DNA of 64,000 nt. Origin: Clostridia bacterium. Lineage in GTDB: Bacteria; Bacillota; Clostridia; Christensenellales; Aristaeellaceae. Numbering within the stretch: position 1 is the first letter of the stretch; each line of letters starts with the position of its first letter. The notes under the pieces were generated by a model. It made no database searches and was not told where the DNA came from. It saw only the letters and a program-made list of their open reading frames with translations. Positions 1 through 7,808 of this stretch are shown one piece after another. Both the position numbers and the translations under genes were made by a program. The stretch lies in the NCBI GenBank assembly GCA_017521565.1, contig JAFXCE010000001.1:62001-126000 (forward strand). The letters are read 5' to 3'.

Positions 1-16
1 TGTCAAACACCGCCAT
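1..16 (-). CDS. Start of a T-box-controlled gene, cut by the left edge
   Basis: Only the first codons are present. Reading leftwards, an AAAGG motif at 21-25 is followed by ATG codons at 19 and 16 and a GTG at 10; from 16 the peptide begins M-A-V-F-D. The gene follows the T-box terminator directly, so it is probably an aminoacyl-tRNA synthetase or an amino-acid biosynthesis or transport gene. The leader's likely specifier (TGC) would suggest cysteine. The start codon is not settled: the spacing favours the GTG, codon preference favours the ATG. Confidence 0.5.
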
Positions 17-45
17 CATTCCTTTCGGAAATCATCAGGATGGAA

Positions 46-293
46 AAGAAAAACGCCGTCGTCTCTCATCAGAGACGGCAGCGCCGCGGTTCCACTCTGT
101 TTAAACGCAGGGCTTATCCCCCGCGTTTCCCTCAATCGCCATAACGCAGCGCCTGCGCCGCAGCCTACGGCCATGCCTTCGGTGCGGGGCTCCCGGATGC
201 ACTTCTCTTTCCTCCTGCCGCATGCGCTTTCAGCCGGTGACGCCTGCTCTCTTTGGGCGGTTTGAAAAGATACTCTTCCGTTCTTCGCCTGTA
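46..293 (-). promoter_or_regulatory. T-box riboswitch leader (likely Cys specifier)
   Basis: On the minus strand the leader has the Stem I hallmarks GGAAGAGTA and AGAGAG...GGCTGAAAG, then the T-box core AGAGTGGAACCGCGG (84-98), then a terminator hairpin (CGTCTCT/AGAGACG, 60-77) ending in a T-rich run at 47-53. T-boxes bind an uncharged tRNA and read through only when that amino acid is scarce. The specifier region reads GAA-GTGC-ATCC. By analogy with leaders of the form GAA-codon-ATCC, TGC (Cys, 199-201) is the best reading; GTG (Val) is the alternative. The class is firm, the amino acid is not. Confidence 0.88.
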
Positions 294-299
294 CATCAC

Positions 300-329
300 A
301 TTATATGCGTTGAGCCCCTGCAGTGTCAA
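300..329 (-). promoter_or_regulatory. Sigma-A-type promoter for the T-box leader
   Basis: On the minus strand, a perfect TTGACA (324-329) is separated by 18 bases from a perfect TATAAT (300-305). It would start transcription near 293, just ahead of T-box Stem I. Confidence 0.85.
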
Positions 330-400
330 GGACATTTTTCCTTTGCGGGAAATTCTGCTGACCCGGAAAATTTCCTCTATACGTTTCAGGTTTCATGTGC

Positions 401-406
401 TATAAT
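401..406 (+). promoter_or_regulatory. Extended -10 promoter for the 43-residue peptide gene
   Basis: TATAAT preceded by TGC (extended -10) lies 33 bases before the small gene at 440. No good -35 is visible at the right distance. Confidence 0.6.
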
Positions 407-439
407 GTACGAAGCATTTTATATGGGAGGTTGTGTCCT

Positions 440-571
440 ATGGCTTCTACGAAGACTCCGTCCGCGCGCGAGCTGCGCAAGAAGAAGATGGTTCGCATCA
501 TCGCGATCGTCGCCTGTGCTGCGCTGCTGCTCACCGCGATCCTGCCGTACATCGCTTCCGCGCTGTATTGA
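440..571 (+). CDS. 43-residue single-pass membrane peptide, function unknown
   Basis: I do not recognise the family. The frame begins ATG after a clear GGGAGG (425-430, 9-base spacing), has an extended -10 promoter upstream and a strong terminator at 596-627, so it has all the signals of a real gene. The product has a basic, polar N-terminus (R-E-L-R-K-K-K near residues 10-16), then one hydrophobic segment from about residue 18 to 42 rich in Ile, Ala and Leu, and ends almost at the membrane. It is probably an inner-membrane peptide with a cytoplasmic basic head. It lies between a T-box leader reading away from it and dnaK reading towards it, so it forms its own transcription unit. Confidence 0.72.
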   Translation: MASTKTPSARELRKKKMVRIIAIVACAALLLTAILPYIASALY

Positions 572-595
572 TCGGCTTTTCCATTGAGCGAAATT

Positions 596-627
596 CGCCG
601 CTTCCGAAAACTCGGAAGCGGCGTTTT
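596..627. terminator. Bidirectional intrinsic terminator between the small gene and dnaK
   Basis: A 12-bp perfect stem CGCCGCTTCCGA / TCGGAAGCGGCG around AAAC is followed by TTTT on the plus strand. The convergent dnaK gene ends at 638, so the hairpin probably serves both. Confidence 0.88.
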
Positions 628-637
628 CTGTATTCTT

Positions 638-2431
638 TTACATCTGCGTCTGGTCGCTCTCCGGCGGCAGGATGCTGCCGGCGCTGCCGCGCAGGACGGT
701 AATCAGCCTGCGGATCTCGCCCGCCTCCGTGGTGGTGATGTCTTCCGGCTTGGTCTTATGGACGGCCTTCTTGAGCGCAGCGATGTCGTCCTTGATGCGC
801 TTTTTGGTCTCCTTATCGAGCTCCTTGTGCTCGGAGAGCGCTTTCTCCGCTTCATAGACAAGGCGCTCGCCCTCGTTGCGGGTATCGAGCGCGCGCTTGC
901 GCTCCTGATCCCACTGCTCGTATTTCTTCGCATCCTCCATCGCGCGGCGGATCTCATCCTCGCTCATGTTGGTGGTCGAAGAAATGGTGATCTCCTGACT
1001 GTTGCCGGTACCAAGATCCCTCGCGGAAACCTTGACGATGCCATTGGCGTCGATTTCAAACGTCACCTCAATCTGCGGCACGCCCGCCATCGCGCGGCGG
1101 ATGCCCTTCAGGCGGAAATTGCCCAGCAGCTTGTTGTCCCTTGCGAAATGGCGTTCGCCCTGCAGGACCTTGATATCTACCGCCGTCTGGAAGGGCGCAG
1201 CAGTCGTGAAAATCTGACTGTGCCTCGCCGGAATCGTCGTGTTGCGGTCAATCAGCTTTGTCGCCACGCCGCCAACGGTCTCAATGGACAGCGACAGCGG
1301 AGTGACGTCCATGAGGATGATGTCCTGCGCAGCGGAAGAAACGACCATAGAATTGCCAGCCGTCTTTGCTGCGAGCTTGCCGCCCTGAAGCGCTGCGCCC
1401 AGCGCCACGCACTCGTCCGGGTTCATCGCCTTGCTCGGCATCTTGCCCGTCATCTTGCGAACCATCTCCTGCACAGCGGGCATGCGCGTGCTGCCGCCGA
1501 CGAGCAGCACCTGGTTCAGCTCGCTCATTGAAAGCGCTGCATCCGTCATCACCTGCGACACCGGCCCGGCTGTGCGCTCCACCAGATCGCGGGTCATCCC
1601 CTCAAACTGCGCGCGGGTGATCGTGATATCCATATGGTGTGGACCGTTTCTGTCCTGCGTGAGGAAGGGCAGCATGATCTGCGCGCTCATCTGGCCGGAA
1701 AGCTCACGCTTGGCCTTCTCCGCTGCCTCGCGCACGCGCAGCATCGCTGCACCGTCGCGCGTCAAATCGATCTTGTCCGTCCTGCGGAATTCACCGACGA
1801 GATGATCCACCAGCCGCTGGTCAAAGTCGTCTCCTCCGAGATGGTTGTCTCCGCTGGTTGCCAGCACCTCGATCACGCCGTCGCCGATCTCAATCAGGGA
1901 CACATCAAACGTACCGCCGCCCAGATCATACACCAGAATCTTCTGCGCATGGCCGTGATCAAGGCCATAGGCAAATGCAGCCGCTGTCGGCTCATTGATG
2001 ATGCGCAGAACATTGAGACCTGCAATACGGCCTGCGTCCTTGGTGGCCTGCCTCTGGCTATCTGTAAAGTACGCCGGAACGGTGATGACCGCCTCGTTAA
2101 CGCTCTCGCCCAGGAACGCCTCCGCATCGCGGCGCAGCTTCTGCAGGATCATCGCAGAAATCTCCTGCGGGGTATACGCCTTTCCGTCGATCTTCACGCG
2201 ATAATCATTGCCCATCTCGCGCTTGATAGAAAGCACCGTGCGGCCCGCATTGACCGCCTGCTGCCTGCGCGCCGCCTCGCCGACCACGCGTTCGCCGTTT
2301 TTGGTAAAGCCCACCACGGACGGCGTCGTGCGTCCGCCTTCTGAATTGGGGATGACCACCGGTTCTCCGTTTTCCATCACGGCGACGCAGCTGTTGGTCG
2401 TGCCCAGATCGATGCCGATTACCTTGCCCAT
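638..2431 (-). CDS. dnaK: Hsp70 chaperone DnaK
   Basis: ATP-dependent cytoplasmic chaperone of 597 residues. It begins with the phosphate-1 motif GIDLGTTNS, has [12 protein letters not shown] and [12 protein letters not shown] in the nucleotide-binding domain, [10 protein letters not shown] near residue 310, the linker and substrate domain from about 365, and a helical lid. It is slightly shorter than most DnaK proteins (610-640) and ends in a Gln/Asp-rich tail without a classical EEVD-like end. The ATG follows GGAGG with 9-base spacing. No hrcA, grpE or dnaJ lies beside it and no CIRCE operator is visible upstream, so it is separate from the usual heat-shock operon. It may be the housekeeping copy moved away or a second paralogue. 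Confidence 0.95.
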   Translation of the reverse strand: MGKVIGIDLGTTNSCVAVMENGEPVVIPNSEGGRTTPSVVGFTKNGERVVGEAARRQQAVNAGRTVLSIKREMGNDYRVKIDGKAYTPQEISAMILQKLRRDAEAFLGESVNEAVITVPAYFTDSQRQATKDAGRIAGLNVLRIINEPTAAAFAYGLDHGHAQKILVYDLGGGTFDVSLIEIGDGVIEVLATSGDNHLGGDDFDQRLVDHLVGEFRRTDKIDLTRDGAAMLRVREAAEKAKRELSGQMSAQIMLPFLTQDRNGPHHMDITITRAQFEGMTRDLVERTAGPVSQVMTDAALSMSELNQVLLVGGSTRMPAVQEMVRKMTGKMPSKAMNPDECVALGAALQGGKLAAKTAGNSMVVSSAAQDIILMDVTPLSLSIETVGGVATKLIDRNTTIPARHSQIFTTAAPFQTAVDIKVLQGERHFARDNKLLGNFRLKGIRRAMAGVPQIEVTFEIDANGIVKVSARDLGTGNSQEITISSTTNMSEDEIRRAMEDAKKYEQWDQERKRALDTRNEGERLVYEAEKALSEHKELDKETKKRIKDDIAALKKAVHKTKPEDITTTEAGEIRRLITVLRGSAGSILPPESDQTQM

Positions 2432-2474
2432 CTATTGTAACCTCCATAGGTTCTTTACTTTTCTCAACCGTTTT

Positions 2475-2503
2475 ATTGTACCCATTGGCGCAGAAAAACG
2501 CAA
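2475..2503 (-). promoter_or_regulatory. Promoter for dnaK
   Basis: On the minus strand, TTGCGT (2498-2503), 17 bases, TACAAT (2475-2480). No CIRCE inverted repeat (TTAGCACTC...GAGTGCTAA) is present in the leader. Confidence 0.65.
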
Positions 2504-2625
2504 GCCCCGGACAGGAAAACCTGAAAAAGGTCAATGTCATCCCTTGAACTCTTCATACCGGTTTTCATGATACAATCCTCCTTCACTGCACAGACTAGGC
2601 GCATGACGTGACAGGAGGATTCTTT

Positions 2626-3597
2626 ATGTGCACAGCAGTCAGTATGAATACCCGCAGCCATTACTTTGGCCGCAATCTTGACCTCGCCTATCACTATGAT
2701 GAACGCGTTGTCATCGCGCCCAGACACTATCCCTTTTCCTTCCGGCAGCTTCCTGCCCTTCCTTCGCATCTTGCGCTCATCGGCACGGCAACCGTTATCG
2801 ACGGTTATCCCCTTTACTACGACGCGACCAATGAAGCCGGTCTTTCCATGGCAGGCCTCAATTTTCCTTCAAATGCCGTCTATCTGCCCGTTACCGGCGG
2901 CAAAGACAATATTTCTCCGTTTGAATTCATCCCATGGGTGCTCGCCCAATGCGAAACCATCGCGCAGGCCCGCGCGCTGCTTGATCGCGTCAGCCTTGCT
3001 GATCTCCCCTTCAGCAAGGAGCTTTCGCTCTCCCCGCTGCACTGGATCATCGCTGACCGCCACGCCTCCATCACCGTGGAACCCATGGCGGACGGCCTGC
3101 AGATTGACGACAATCCCGTCGGCGTGCTGACCAACAATCCGCCGTTTGACCATCACATGACCAATCTCACCAACTACATGATGCTTTCGCCCGCAAGCCC
3201 GCGCAACGCCTTCGCGCCGGGGCTTCATCTATCGCCATACGGCTTTGGCATGGGCGCCATCGGCCTTCCCGGGGACTGCTCCTCCGCCTCGCGCTTTGTC
3301 CGTGCCGCATTTGCCAAATTTCACAGCGTTTGCGGCGCATCGGAAGCAGAAAGCGTCAGTCAGTTTTTCCATATTCTCTCGTCCGTGCGCCATATCCGCG
3401 GCTGCGTGGAGACCGACAAAGGCTATGCCATCACCGTCTATTCCTCCTGCTGCAATACGGACAGGGGGATATATTACTACACCACCTACGAAAACAGCCG
3501 GATTACCGCCGTGGACATGCACAGGGAAAACCTTGACAGCGATACGCTGATCGCCTATCCGTTCCAGACCCGGCAGGACATTCTGTTTGCAAACTGA
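2626..3597 (+). CDS. Choloylglycine hydrolase / penicillin V acylase family (bile-salt-hydrolase-like)
   Basis: Ntn-type amide hydrolase of 323 residues. The start is placed at the ATG that gives M-C-T-A: Cys2 becomes the N-terminal nucleophile after Met removal, and an AGGAGG lies 9 bases upstream. An in-frame start 18 bases earlier would bury the Cys and is rejected. Family residues are visible: R16 and D19 in FGRNLD, N79 in AGLNFP, an Asn in VLTNNP near residue 170, and an Arg in SSASRFVR. The AGLNFP and LTNNP context resembles bile salt hydrolases more than penicillin V acylases, which would mean deconjugation of taurine- or glycine-linked bile acids. There is no signal peptide, as is usual for the family. 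It stands alone with its own terminator. Confidence 0.87.
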   Translation: MCTAVSMNTRSHYFGRNLDLAYHYDERVVIAPRHYPFSFRQLPALPSHLALIGTATVIDGYPLYYDATNEAGLSMAGLNFPSNAVYLPVTGGKDNISPFEFIPWVLAQCETIAQARALLDRVSLADLPFSKELSLSPLHWIIADRHASITVEPMADGLQIDDNPVGVLTNNPPFDHHMTNLTNYMMLSPASPRNAFAPGLHLSPYGFGMGAIGLPGDCSSASRFVRAAFAKFHSVCGASEAESVSQFFHILSSVRHIRGCVETDKGYAITVYSSCCNTDRGIYYYTTYENSRITAVDMHRENLDSDTLIAYPFQTRQDILFAN

Positions 3598-3630
3598 AAT
3601 CCAGTACGCACATGCGATTTCTATGCAGAA

Positions 3631-3660
3631 AAAACAGCGCCGCATCCGCAGCGCTGTTTT
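3631..3660. terminator. Bidirectional terminator between the hydrolase and the Gfo/Idh gene
   Basis: Stem AAAACAGCGC / GCGCTGTTTT around a 10-base loop gives T runs on both strands between two convergent genes. Confidence 0.8.
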
Positions 3661-3667
3661 GATTGGA

Positions 3668-4630
3668 TCAGATTCTTTCAATGATTTCCAGCACGTCGAG
3701 AATCCGCTGCTTGGGGACCAGCGGGGACGGTTCGCCCTTCTTCGCGCAGGCAAGCAGATGCGTCAGCTCGCGCAGGAACCAGCCGCTGCGTCCAAGGTTA
3801 ATGCCGCAGTCAACCGTCACCGGCTCGCTCACATCAAACTGCGTCACCGTGCCGTCATCCGCATAGCCTGTCACGCCATTGTGGTCGCAGACCAGCATGC
3901 CGCGCTCGAAATACACGCGCCAGCGCGCCGTGAACGGAATCGCAGCGTTAAACCATGCCGCCTCCGCACAGACGTTCATACCGCTGTGCCAGACATACAG
4001 GAATCGGTACTGCTCAGAATATGCCTTCCCCGGCCCGGCGCACTCCGTAAAGAGCACATCGTCCGGTTTGCCAAACATGCTCACAATCACATCCAGATCA
4101 TGGATATGCAGATCAAACGGCAGCAGGCCGCTCTTTTCCTTGTCAAACAGCCATCCGCCGGCGGACCACTTCGGGCATGCCGTCAGCCGTTCAAAGCAGC
4201 CATCCAGCGGCTTGCCGTAGCGCGCGTCGGCAACGACCTCGCGCAGCGTCTCAACCTCACGCGTGAACTGCAGCACCTGCGCGACATAGAGCTGGACGCC
4301 CTTTTCTTCGGCCGCGGCGTACATCTCCTGCGCATCCGCTAGCTTCAGCGCGATAGGCTTTTCGCAAATCACATGCTTGCCCTGCGCAATTGCATCAAGC
4401 ACCAGCGGCTTATGCAGGTGCGTCGGCGTACACACATCCACCAGATCGATGTTTTCGCTCTGGCACGCCTGTGCAACCGTCTCATACAGCGGAATTCCCC
4501 ACGCTTTTGCCGCGTCCTGATCCCGTTCGCCCTTGCCGACACAGGCGACGACAGCTGCATCCTCAATATGCTGATAGTTGTTGTAATGGCATGCGCCCAT
4601 GCCGCCCAGGCCAACCAAGAGAATGTTCAT
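3668..4630 (-). CDS. Gfo/Idh/MocA-type NAD(P)-dependent oxidoreductase
   Basis: Predicted cytoplasmic sugar or cyclitol dehydrogenase of 320 residues. It starts with the Rossmann motif VGLGGMG and has CEKPIAL near residue 93, the family's catalytic-Lys motif EKP. The C-terminal half is the alpha/beta substrate domain with HIHDLDV near residue 175. The second ATG of ATG-AAA-ATG is chosen, because the AGGAGG touches the first but is 6 bases from the second. It is the last gene of a minus-strand operon with an Rbs-type importer, a TIM-barrel isomerase-like protein and a second Gfo/Idh protein, so it probably oxidises the imported sugar or inositol-like compound. The substrate cannot be told from sequence. 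Confidence 0.85.
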   Translation of the reverse strand: MNILLVGLGGMGACHYNNYQHIEDAAVVACVGKGERDQDAAKAWGIPLYETVAQACQSENIDLVDVCTPTHLHKPLVLDAIAQGKHVICEKPIALKLADAQEMYAAAEEKGVQLYVAQVLQFTREVETLREVVADARYGKPLDGCFERLTACPKWSAGGWLFDKEKSGLLPFDLHIHDLDVIVSMFGKPDDVLFTECAGPGKAYSEQYRFLYVWHSGMNVCAEAAWFNAAIPFTARWRVYFERGMLVCDHNGVTGYADDGTVTQFDVSEPVTVDCGINLGRSGWFLRELTHLLACAKKGEPSPLVPKQRILDVLEIIERI

Positions 4631-4642
4631 TTTCATCCTCCT

Positions 4643-5458
4643 TTACAGCGCAAATCCCTGCGCAATCAGGTATTCCGCGCTGTCCTTCACAGCCTGGTTG
4701 ACCTCGTCAAGATCCTTCGGGCCGGCCGCGGTGAACTCGATTTCAATGGAGAACGGGCTGTTATTGCCGGCCTCCTTCAGCTGCGCAAAGAACCTCGGGA
4801 AATCAATCCATCCCTTGCCAACCGCCGGGAAATCCCACACGTTCTTTTCACCGCCCTTGTCCTTGAGGTGAACATAGCCCACGTCCGCGATGCAGTCCTT
4901 CAGATCCTCGCACGGGTCGACGTCGCCATAGAACACAACGTTCGCAGTATCATAATTGACCTTAACGCGTTCGCTGCCCACCAGGCGGCAGATATCAGCC
5001 AGAACGCTGCCCTTGCCGTGCTCATAGCCATGCGTTTCCAGCACGAGCTTGAGGTCGTATTTCTCAAGATACGGCACCAGCGCACGGATATAGCCCGCAA
5101 CCGTCTCGTTATCCGCCACGGCGTTGTCCCTCAGGTGCGCTTCGCCAATGGAGCTAACGATATACTCGCAGCCAAAGAACGCTGCAAGGCGGATATTCTT
5201 GATGAAATCGCCGATACGCTCGGTGTCCATCAGGTTGCAGTGGCCGCTCATGGAAAACGGAATCAGCCCCGCCTCATCGAGCATGTCCTTCACAGCCAGC
5301 AGGCGCTCAAAGCTCTGATCCGGGAACACATGCTCCGTCCAGCCCTTGGTTGCCGTCAGTTCAATATAGCGGAAGCCCGCCGCCTTGATGCCGGCGATGG
5401 CCTCCTCGATGGTAAAGCCATGGTAGCAATTGGAATTGACCGCAATGATTCTGTTCAT
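4643..5458 (-). CDS. Sugar phosphate isomerase/epimerase family TIM-barrel protein
   Basis: A 271-residue protein of the xylose-isomerase-like / AP-endonuclease-2 TIM-barrel superfamily, whose members often isomerise or epimerise keto-sugars or inositol derivatives using a divalent metal. Motifs spread along the barrel support this: GFRYIELTA on strand 2, VLETHGYE with a metal-ligand Glu/His, VNYDTAN and YVHLKDKGG. The ATG follows AAAGGAGA by 7 bases; an upstream in-frame extension runs through a repeat element and is rejected. Gaps are 12 bases to the downstream Gfo/Idh gene and about 145 bases, filled by a repeat, to the upstream one. It probably acts with the two dehydrogenases in one pathway. 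Confidence 0.85.
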   Translation of the reverse strand: MNRIIAVNSNCYHGFTIEEAIAGIKAAGFRYIELTATKGWTEHVFPDQSFERLLAVKDMLDEAGLIPFSMSGHCNLMDTERIGDFIKNIRLAAFFGCEYIVSSIGEAHLRDNAVADNETVAGYIRALVPYLEKYDLKLVLETHGYEHGKGSVLADICRLVGSERVKVNYDTANVVFYGDVDPCEDLKDCIADVGYVHLKDKGGEKNVWDFPAVGKGWIDFPRFFAQLKEAGNNSPFSIEIEFTAAGPKDLDEVNQAVKDSAEYLIAQGFAL

Positions 5459-5475
5459 AGGGAAGTCTCCTTTTT

Positions 5476-5588
5476 GGGGCTGCCGCCCCATACCCCGCTC
5501 GGGGATTTCATCCCCGAACCCCTTCTTCGCTTCACGCTTGCTTAAAGCAAGTTTGCTGGGGCGGATGAGGTATCCCGCCGCAGCGGGA
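5476..5588 (+). repeat. Dispersed double-hairpin repeat, copy A (longest)
   Basis: It begins with hairpin GGGGCTGCCGCCCC, continues with hairpin CGGGGATTTCATCCCCG and the tail CCCCTTCTTCGCTTC, then has an added module GGGGCGGATGAGGT-CCCGCC. The first part recurs at 6660, 38327 (reversed), 57979 and 59490; the last module recurs at 21115. It lies between two operon genes on the opposite orientation to transcription. Confidence 0.8.
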
Positions 5589-5603
5589 ATACTCACAGTC
5601 CGC

Positions 5604-6638
5604 TCAACCGTTCACCTTCACCGTGCAGCCCTTCTCGCTCGACTCGATCGCGCCGAACACCGCACGCATCGCAGTCAGAGCGCTCTCTCCGGTGATATAC
5701 GGCGCATGCTCGTCCTTCAGGCATTCGATGAACATATCAATCACGCCGGACGCCGTCTGGTTATCGTTGGTCTGAATCTGGTCGACGTCATAGTATTCGA
5801 CCTCACCGCTTCTCTTCACCAGCACAAGCGTGTGCTCCGGATGGTCGTAGATGCGCAGCACGCCCTCCGTGCCCCAAAGCACGGTGGAGTTATCCTCCGC
5901 GCCGTAGTTCGTCCATGAAACGGTCATCGTGCCCATGGCGCCGCCGTCCATCTTGTAGATGACAAAGGCGTTATCGTCGACGGTGATGGGGCTGCCATCG
6001 GCAAACTTCTTGTCCAGCACGCTCAGCATCGCAGAAACCTCCACGATCGTCTGACCGGTCAGATACTGAAGCAGATCGGTCTTATGGACACCCAGATCCG
6101 CCATCGCGCCCATGGCCGCACGCGTCTTGTCAAAAAACCATGTGCCAAGGCCCGGATCGACGCTCCATGTCTCCGGGCCGCCATGGCAGAATGCCGTCTT
6201 AAACGTCAGCACCTTGCCAATTGCGCCCGCGTCAATAAGTTCTTTCGCCTTGACATGCGCGCCCGCCAGCCGCTGATTCTGTCCGATCATCAGTCGCTTT
6301 CCCGCAGCCTTTGCGAGCTTCACCATCGCCTCGCAGTCCTCAAGGGTCGTTGCCATCGGCTTTTCGCACAGGACATGCTTGCCGGCCTTCAGCGCAGCCA
6401 TCGCAATCTCCGCGTGGCTGGCGTTGGAGGAGCAGATGCTGACCGCATCCACATCGCATGCAAGCAGCGCATCGACAGATTCATATGCCTTTGCACCGTA
6501 CTGATCCGCCAGCGCCTTTGCGCGCTCAAGGTTGATATCATACAGAGCGACGATCTCACAATCCGGATTCGCCGCATATTCCGGCAGATGGCGCACCTGT
6601 CCGATCTTGCCGCAGCCGATCAAACCGACTTTAATCAC
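5604..6638 (-). CDS. Gfo/Idh/MocA-type oxidoreductase (second copy)
   Basis: A 344-residue NAD(P)-dependent dehydrogenase: Rossmann motif GLIGCGKIG at residues 5-13, CSSNASH in the nucleotide domain and LCEKPMA near residue 94 with the catalytic-Lys motif. AMGAMADLGVHKTDLLQYL near residue 195 holds the conserved Asp and His of the substrate site. The start is GTG (6636-6638) with AAGGAG 10 bases upstream. It differs clearly from the other Gfo/Idh protein at 3668, so the operon probably carries two oxidation-reduction steps, as in inositol or oxidised-sugar degradation. It lies between two repeat elements. Confidence 0.87.
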   Translation of the reverse strand: MIKVGLIGCGKIGQVRHLPEYAANPDCEIVALYDINLERAKALADQYGAKAYESVDALLACDVDAVSICSSNASHAEIAMAALKAGKHVLCEKPMATTLEDCEAMVKLAKAAGKRLMIGQNQRLAGAHVKAKELIDAGAIGKVLTFKTAFCHGGPETWSVDPGLGTWFFDKTRAAMGAMADLGVHKTDLLQYLTGQTIVEVSAMLSVLDKKFADGSPITVDDNAFVIYKMDGGAMGTMTVSWTNYGAEDNSTVLWGTEGVLRIYDHPEHTLVLVKRSGEVEYYDVDQIQTNDNQTASGVIDMFIECLKDEHAPYITGESALTAMRAVFGAIESSEKGCTVKVNG

Positions 6639-6659
6639 AGGACAATCGCTCCTTTTCTT

Positions 6660-6738
6660 GGGGGCTGCCGCCCCAATCCCCTCCTGAGGGACTTCGTCCC
6701 TCGGACTCCTGATACACGCTTCGCACTTATTTTAAGCA
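6660..6738 (+). repeat. Dispersed double-hairpin repeat, copy B
   Basis: GGGGCTGCCGCCCC, then GAGGGACTTCGTCCCTC, then an end including TTCGC and TTTTAAG. The second hairpin has changed bases in both arms and so keeps its pairing, which suggests selection for the stem. It sits between the permease and the Gfo/Idh gene. Confidence 0.78.
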
Positions 6739-6740
6739 GC

Positions 6741-7787
6741 TTAGCTGTTCTTTTCCTTCTTCTGCAGCAGCACCGCTGCGACAACGATGAAGCCCTTGAA
6801 CGCCTCGCGCAGGAACGGCGGAACACCCATCAGGTTGAGCAGGTTATTCATGACCGCGATGATCAGCATGCCGAACACCGTGCCCAGAATTGATCCCCTT
6901 CCGCCGGACATGCTCGTACCGCCGACAACAACCGCCGCAATCGCGTCCATCTCATAGCCGCTGCCCGCATTGGCGTAGTCCATCGAACCGATACGCGCCA
7001 CCTGAATAATCGCCGCAACCGAGACGAGGAAGCCGGAGAGCACATACACCATCGCCGTGACCTTCTCGACGTTGATGCCGGAGAGGCGCGCCGTACGCTC
7101 GTTGGAGCCGACCGCATACACGTGGCGGCCGAACGCCGTCTTCCTAGAGACGATGTGCAGAATCACAGCAATGATCAGCCAGTAGAAAATGGGCAGCACA
7201 ACCTGTCCGCCGATTTTGGTATTCGCAATCTTCAGGAAGTCGGTCGGTACCTTCACGGCCGCCGTCTGCATGACCTGCTGCGTAACGCTTCGGCAGATCT
7301 TCATCATGCCCAGCGTCGCGATGAACGCCGGCAGCTTCTGCTTGGCCACCAGGAAGCCCGACACGCTGCCAAGCAGGCAGCCCATCAGCATCGCGGCGAG
7401 GATACCGACCGCAAACGCAGGCACACCGGTGATGCCTATAGCGGTCAGCAGGCCCGTCGGATAGTTATTGACAAAGACCATCAGCACCGCGCCAACCGCA
7501 ACCAGCGTGGAACCCACTGCAAGGTCGATGCCGCCGGAGATGATGACAAAGGTCATACCCAGCGCGACGATACCAACGCTGGCATTGTTGCGCAGAATGT
7601 TGATCCAGTTGCGGCTCCAATGCGAGAACCACGCGCCGAAGCTCTCGAACTCAAAGCCGAGCGCAAGGGTCTGCAGGATCACCATCAGCACCAGAACGCA
7701 AGCCGTTGAGAAGAGCGGATTGGTCTTCCACTGCACGACCGCCTTTTGGAGAATCGTTTGATTTTTCGTTTCAGTCCGCTGTGTCAT
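6741..7787 (-). CDS. RbsC-type sugar ABC transporter permease
   Basis: Membrane subunit of 348 residues of a ribose/galactose-type (CUT2) importer. About eight to ten hydrophobic segments are visible. The signature of the family, ISGGIDLAVGS, is at about residues 83-93, and AAVVVGGTSMSGGRGS is near residue 285 (coupling region). A hydrophilic N-terminus of some 25 residues faces the cytoplasm. The ATG follows GGAGAGGAGA. The gene is 21 bases downstream of the ATPase gene, giving the order binding protein - ATPase - permease. It would carry a monosaccharide or cyclitol delivered by the binding protein encoded at 9429. Confidence 0.92.
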   Translation of the reverse strand: MTQRTETKNQTILQKAVVQWKTNPLFSTACVLVLMVILQTLALGFEFESFGAWFSHWSRNWINILRNNASVGIVALGMTFVIISGGIDLAVGSTLVAVGAVLMVFVNNYPTGLLTAIGITGVPAFAVGILAAMLMGCLLGSVSGFLVAKQKLPAFIATLGMMKICRSVTQQVMQTAAVKVPTDFLKIANTKIGGQVVLPIFYWLIIAVILHIVSRKTAFGRHVYAVGSNERTARLSGINVEKVTAMVYVLSGFLVSVAAIIQVARIGSMDYANAGSGYEMDAIAAVVVGGTSMSGGRGSILGTVFGMLIIAVMNNLLNLMGVPPFLREAFKGFIVVAAVLLQKKEKNS

Positions 7788-7808
7788 GGAATATCTCCTC
7801 TCCTTCTC

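Noticed and set aside
2560..2600. Promoter for the choloylglycine hydrolase
   Set aside because: TACAAT occurs near 2570, but no -35 is at an acceptable distance.
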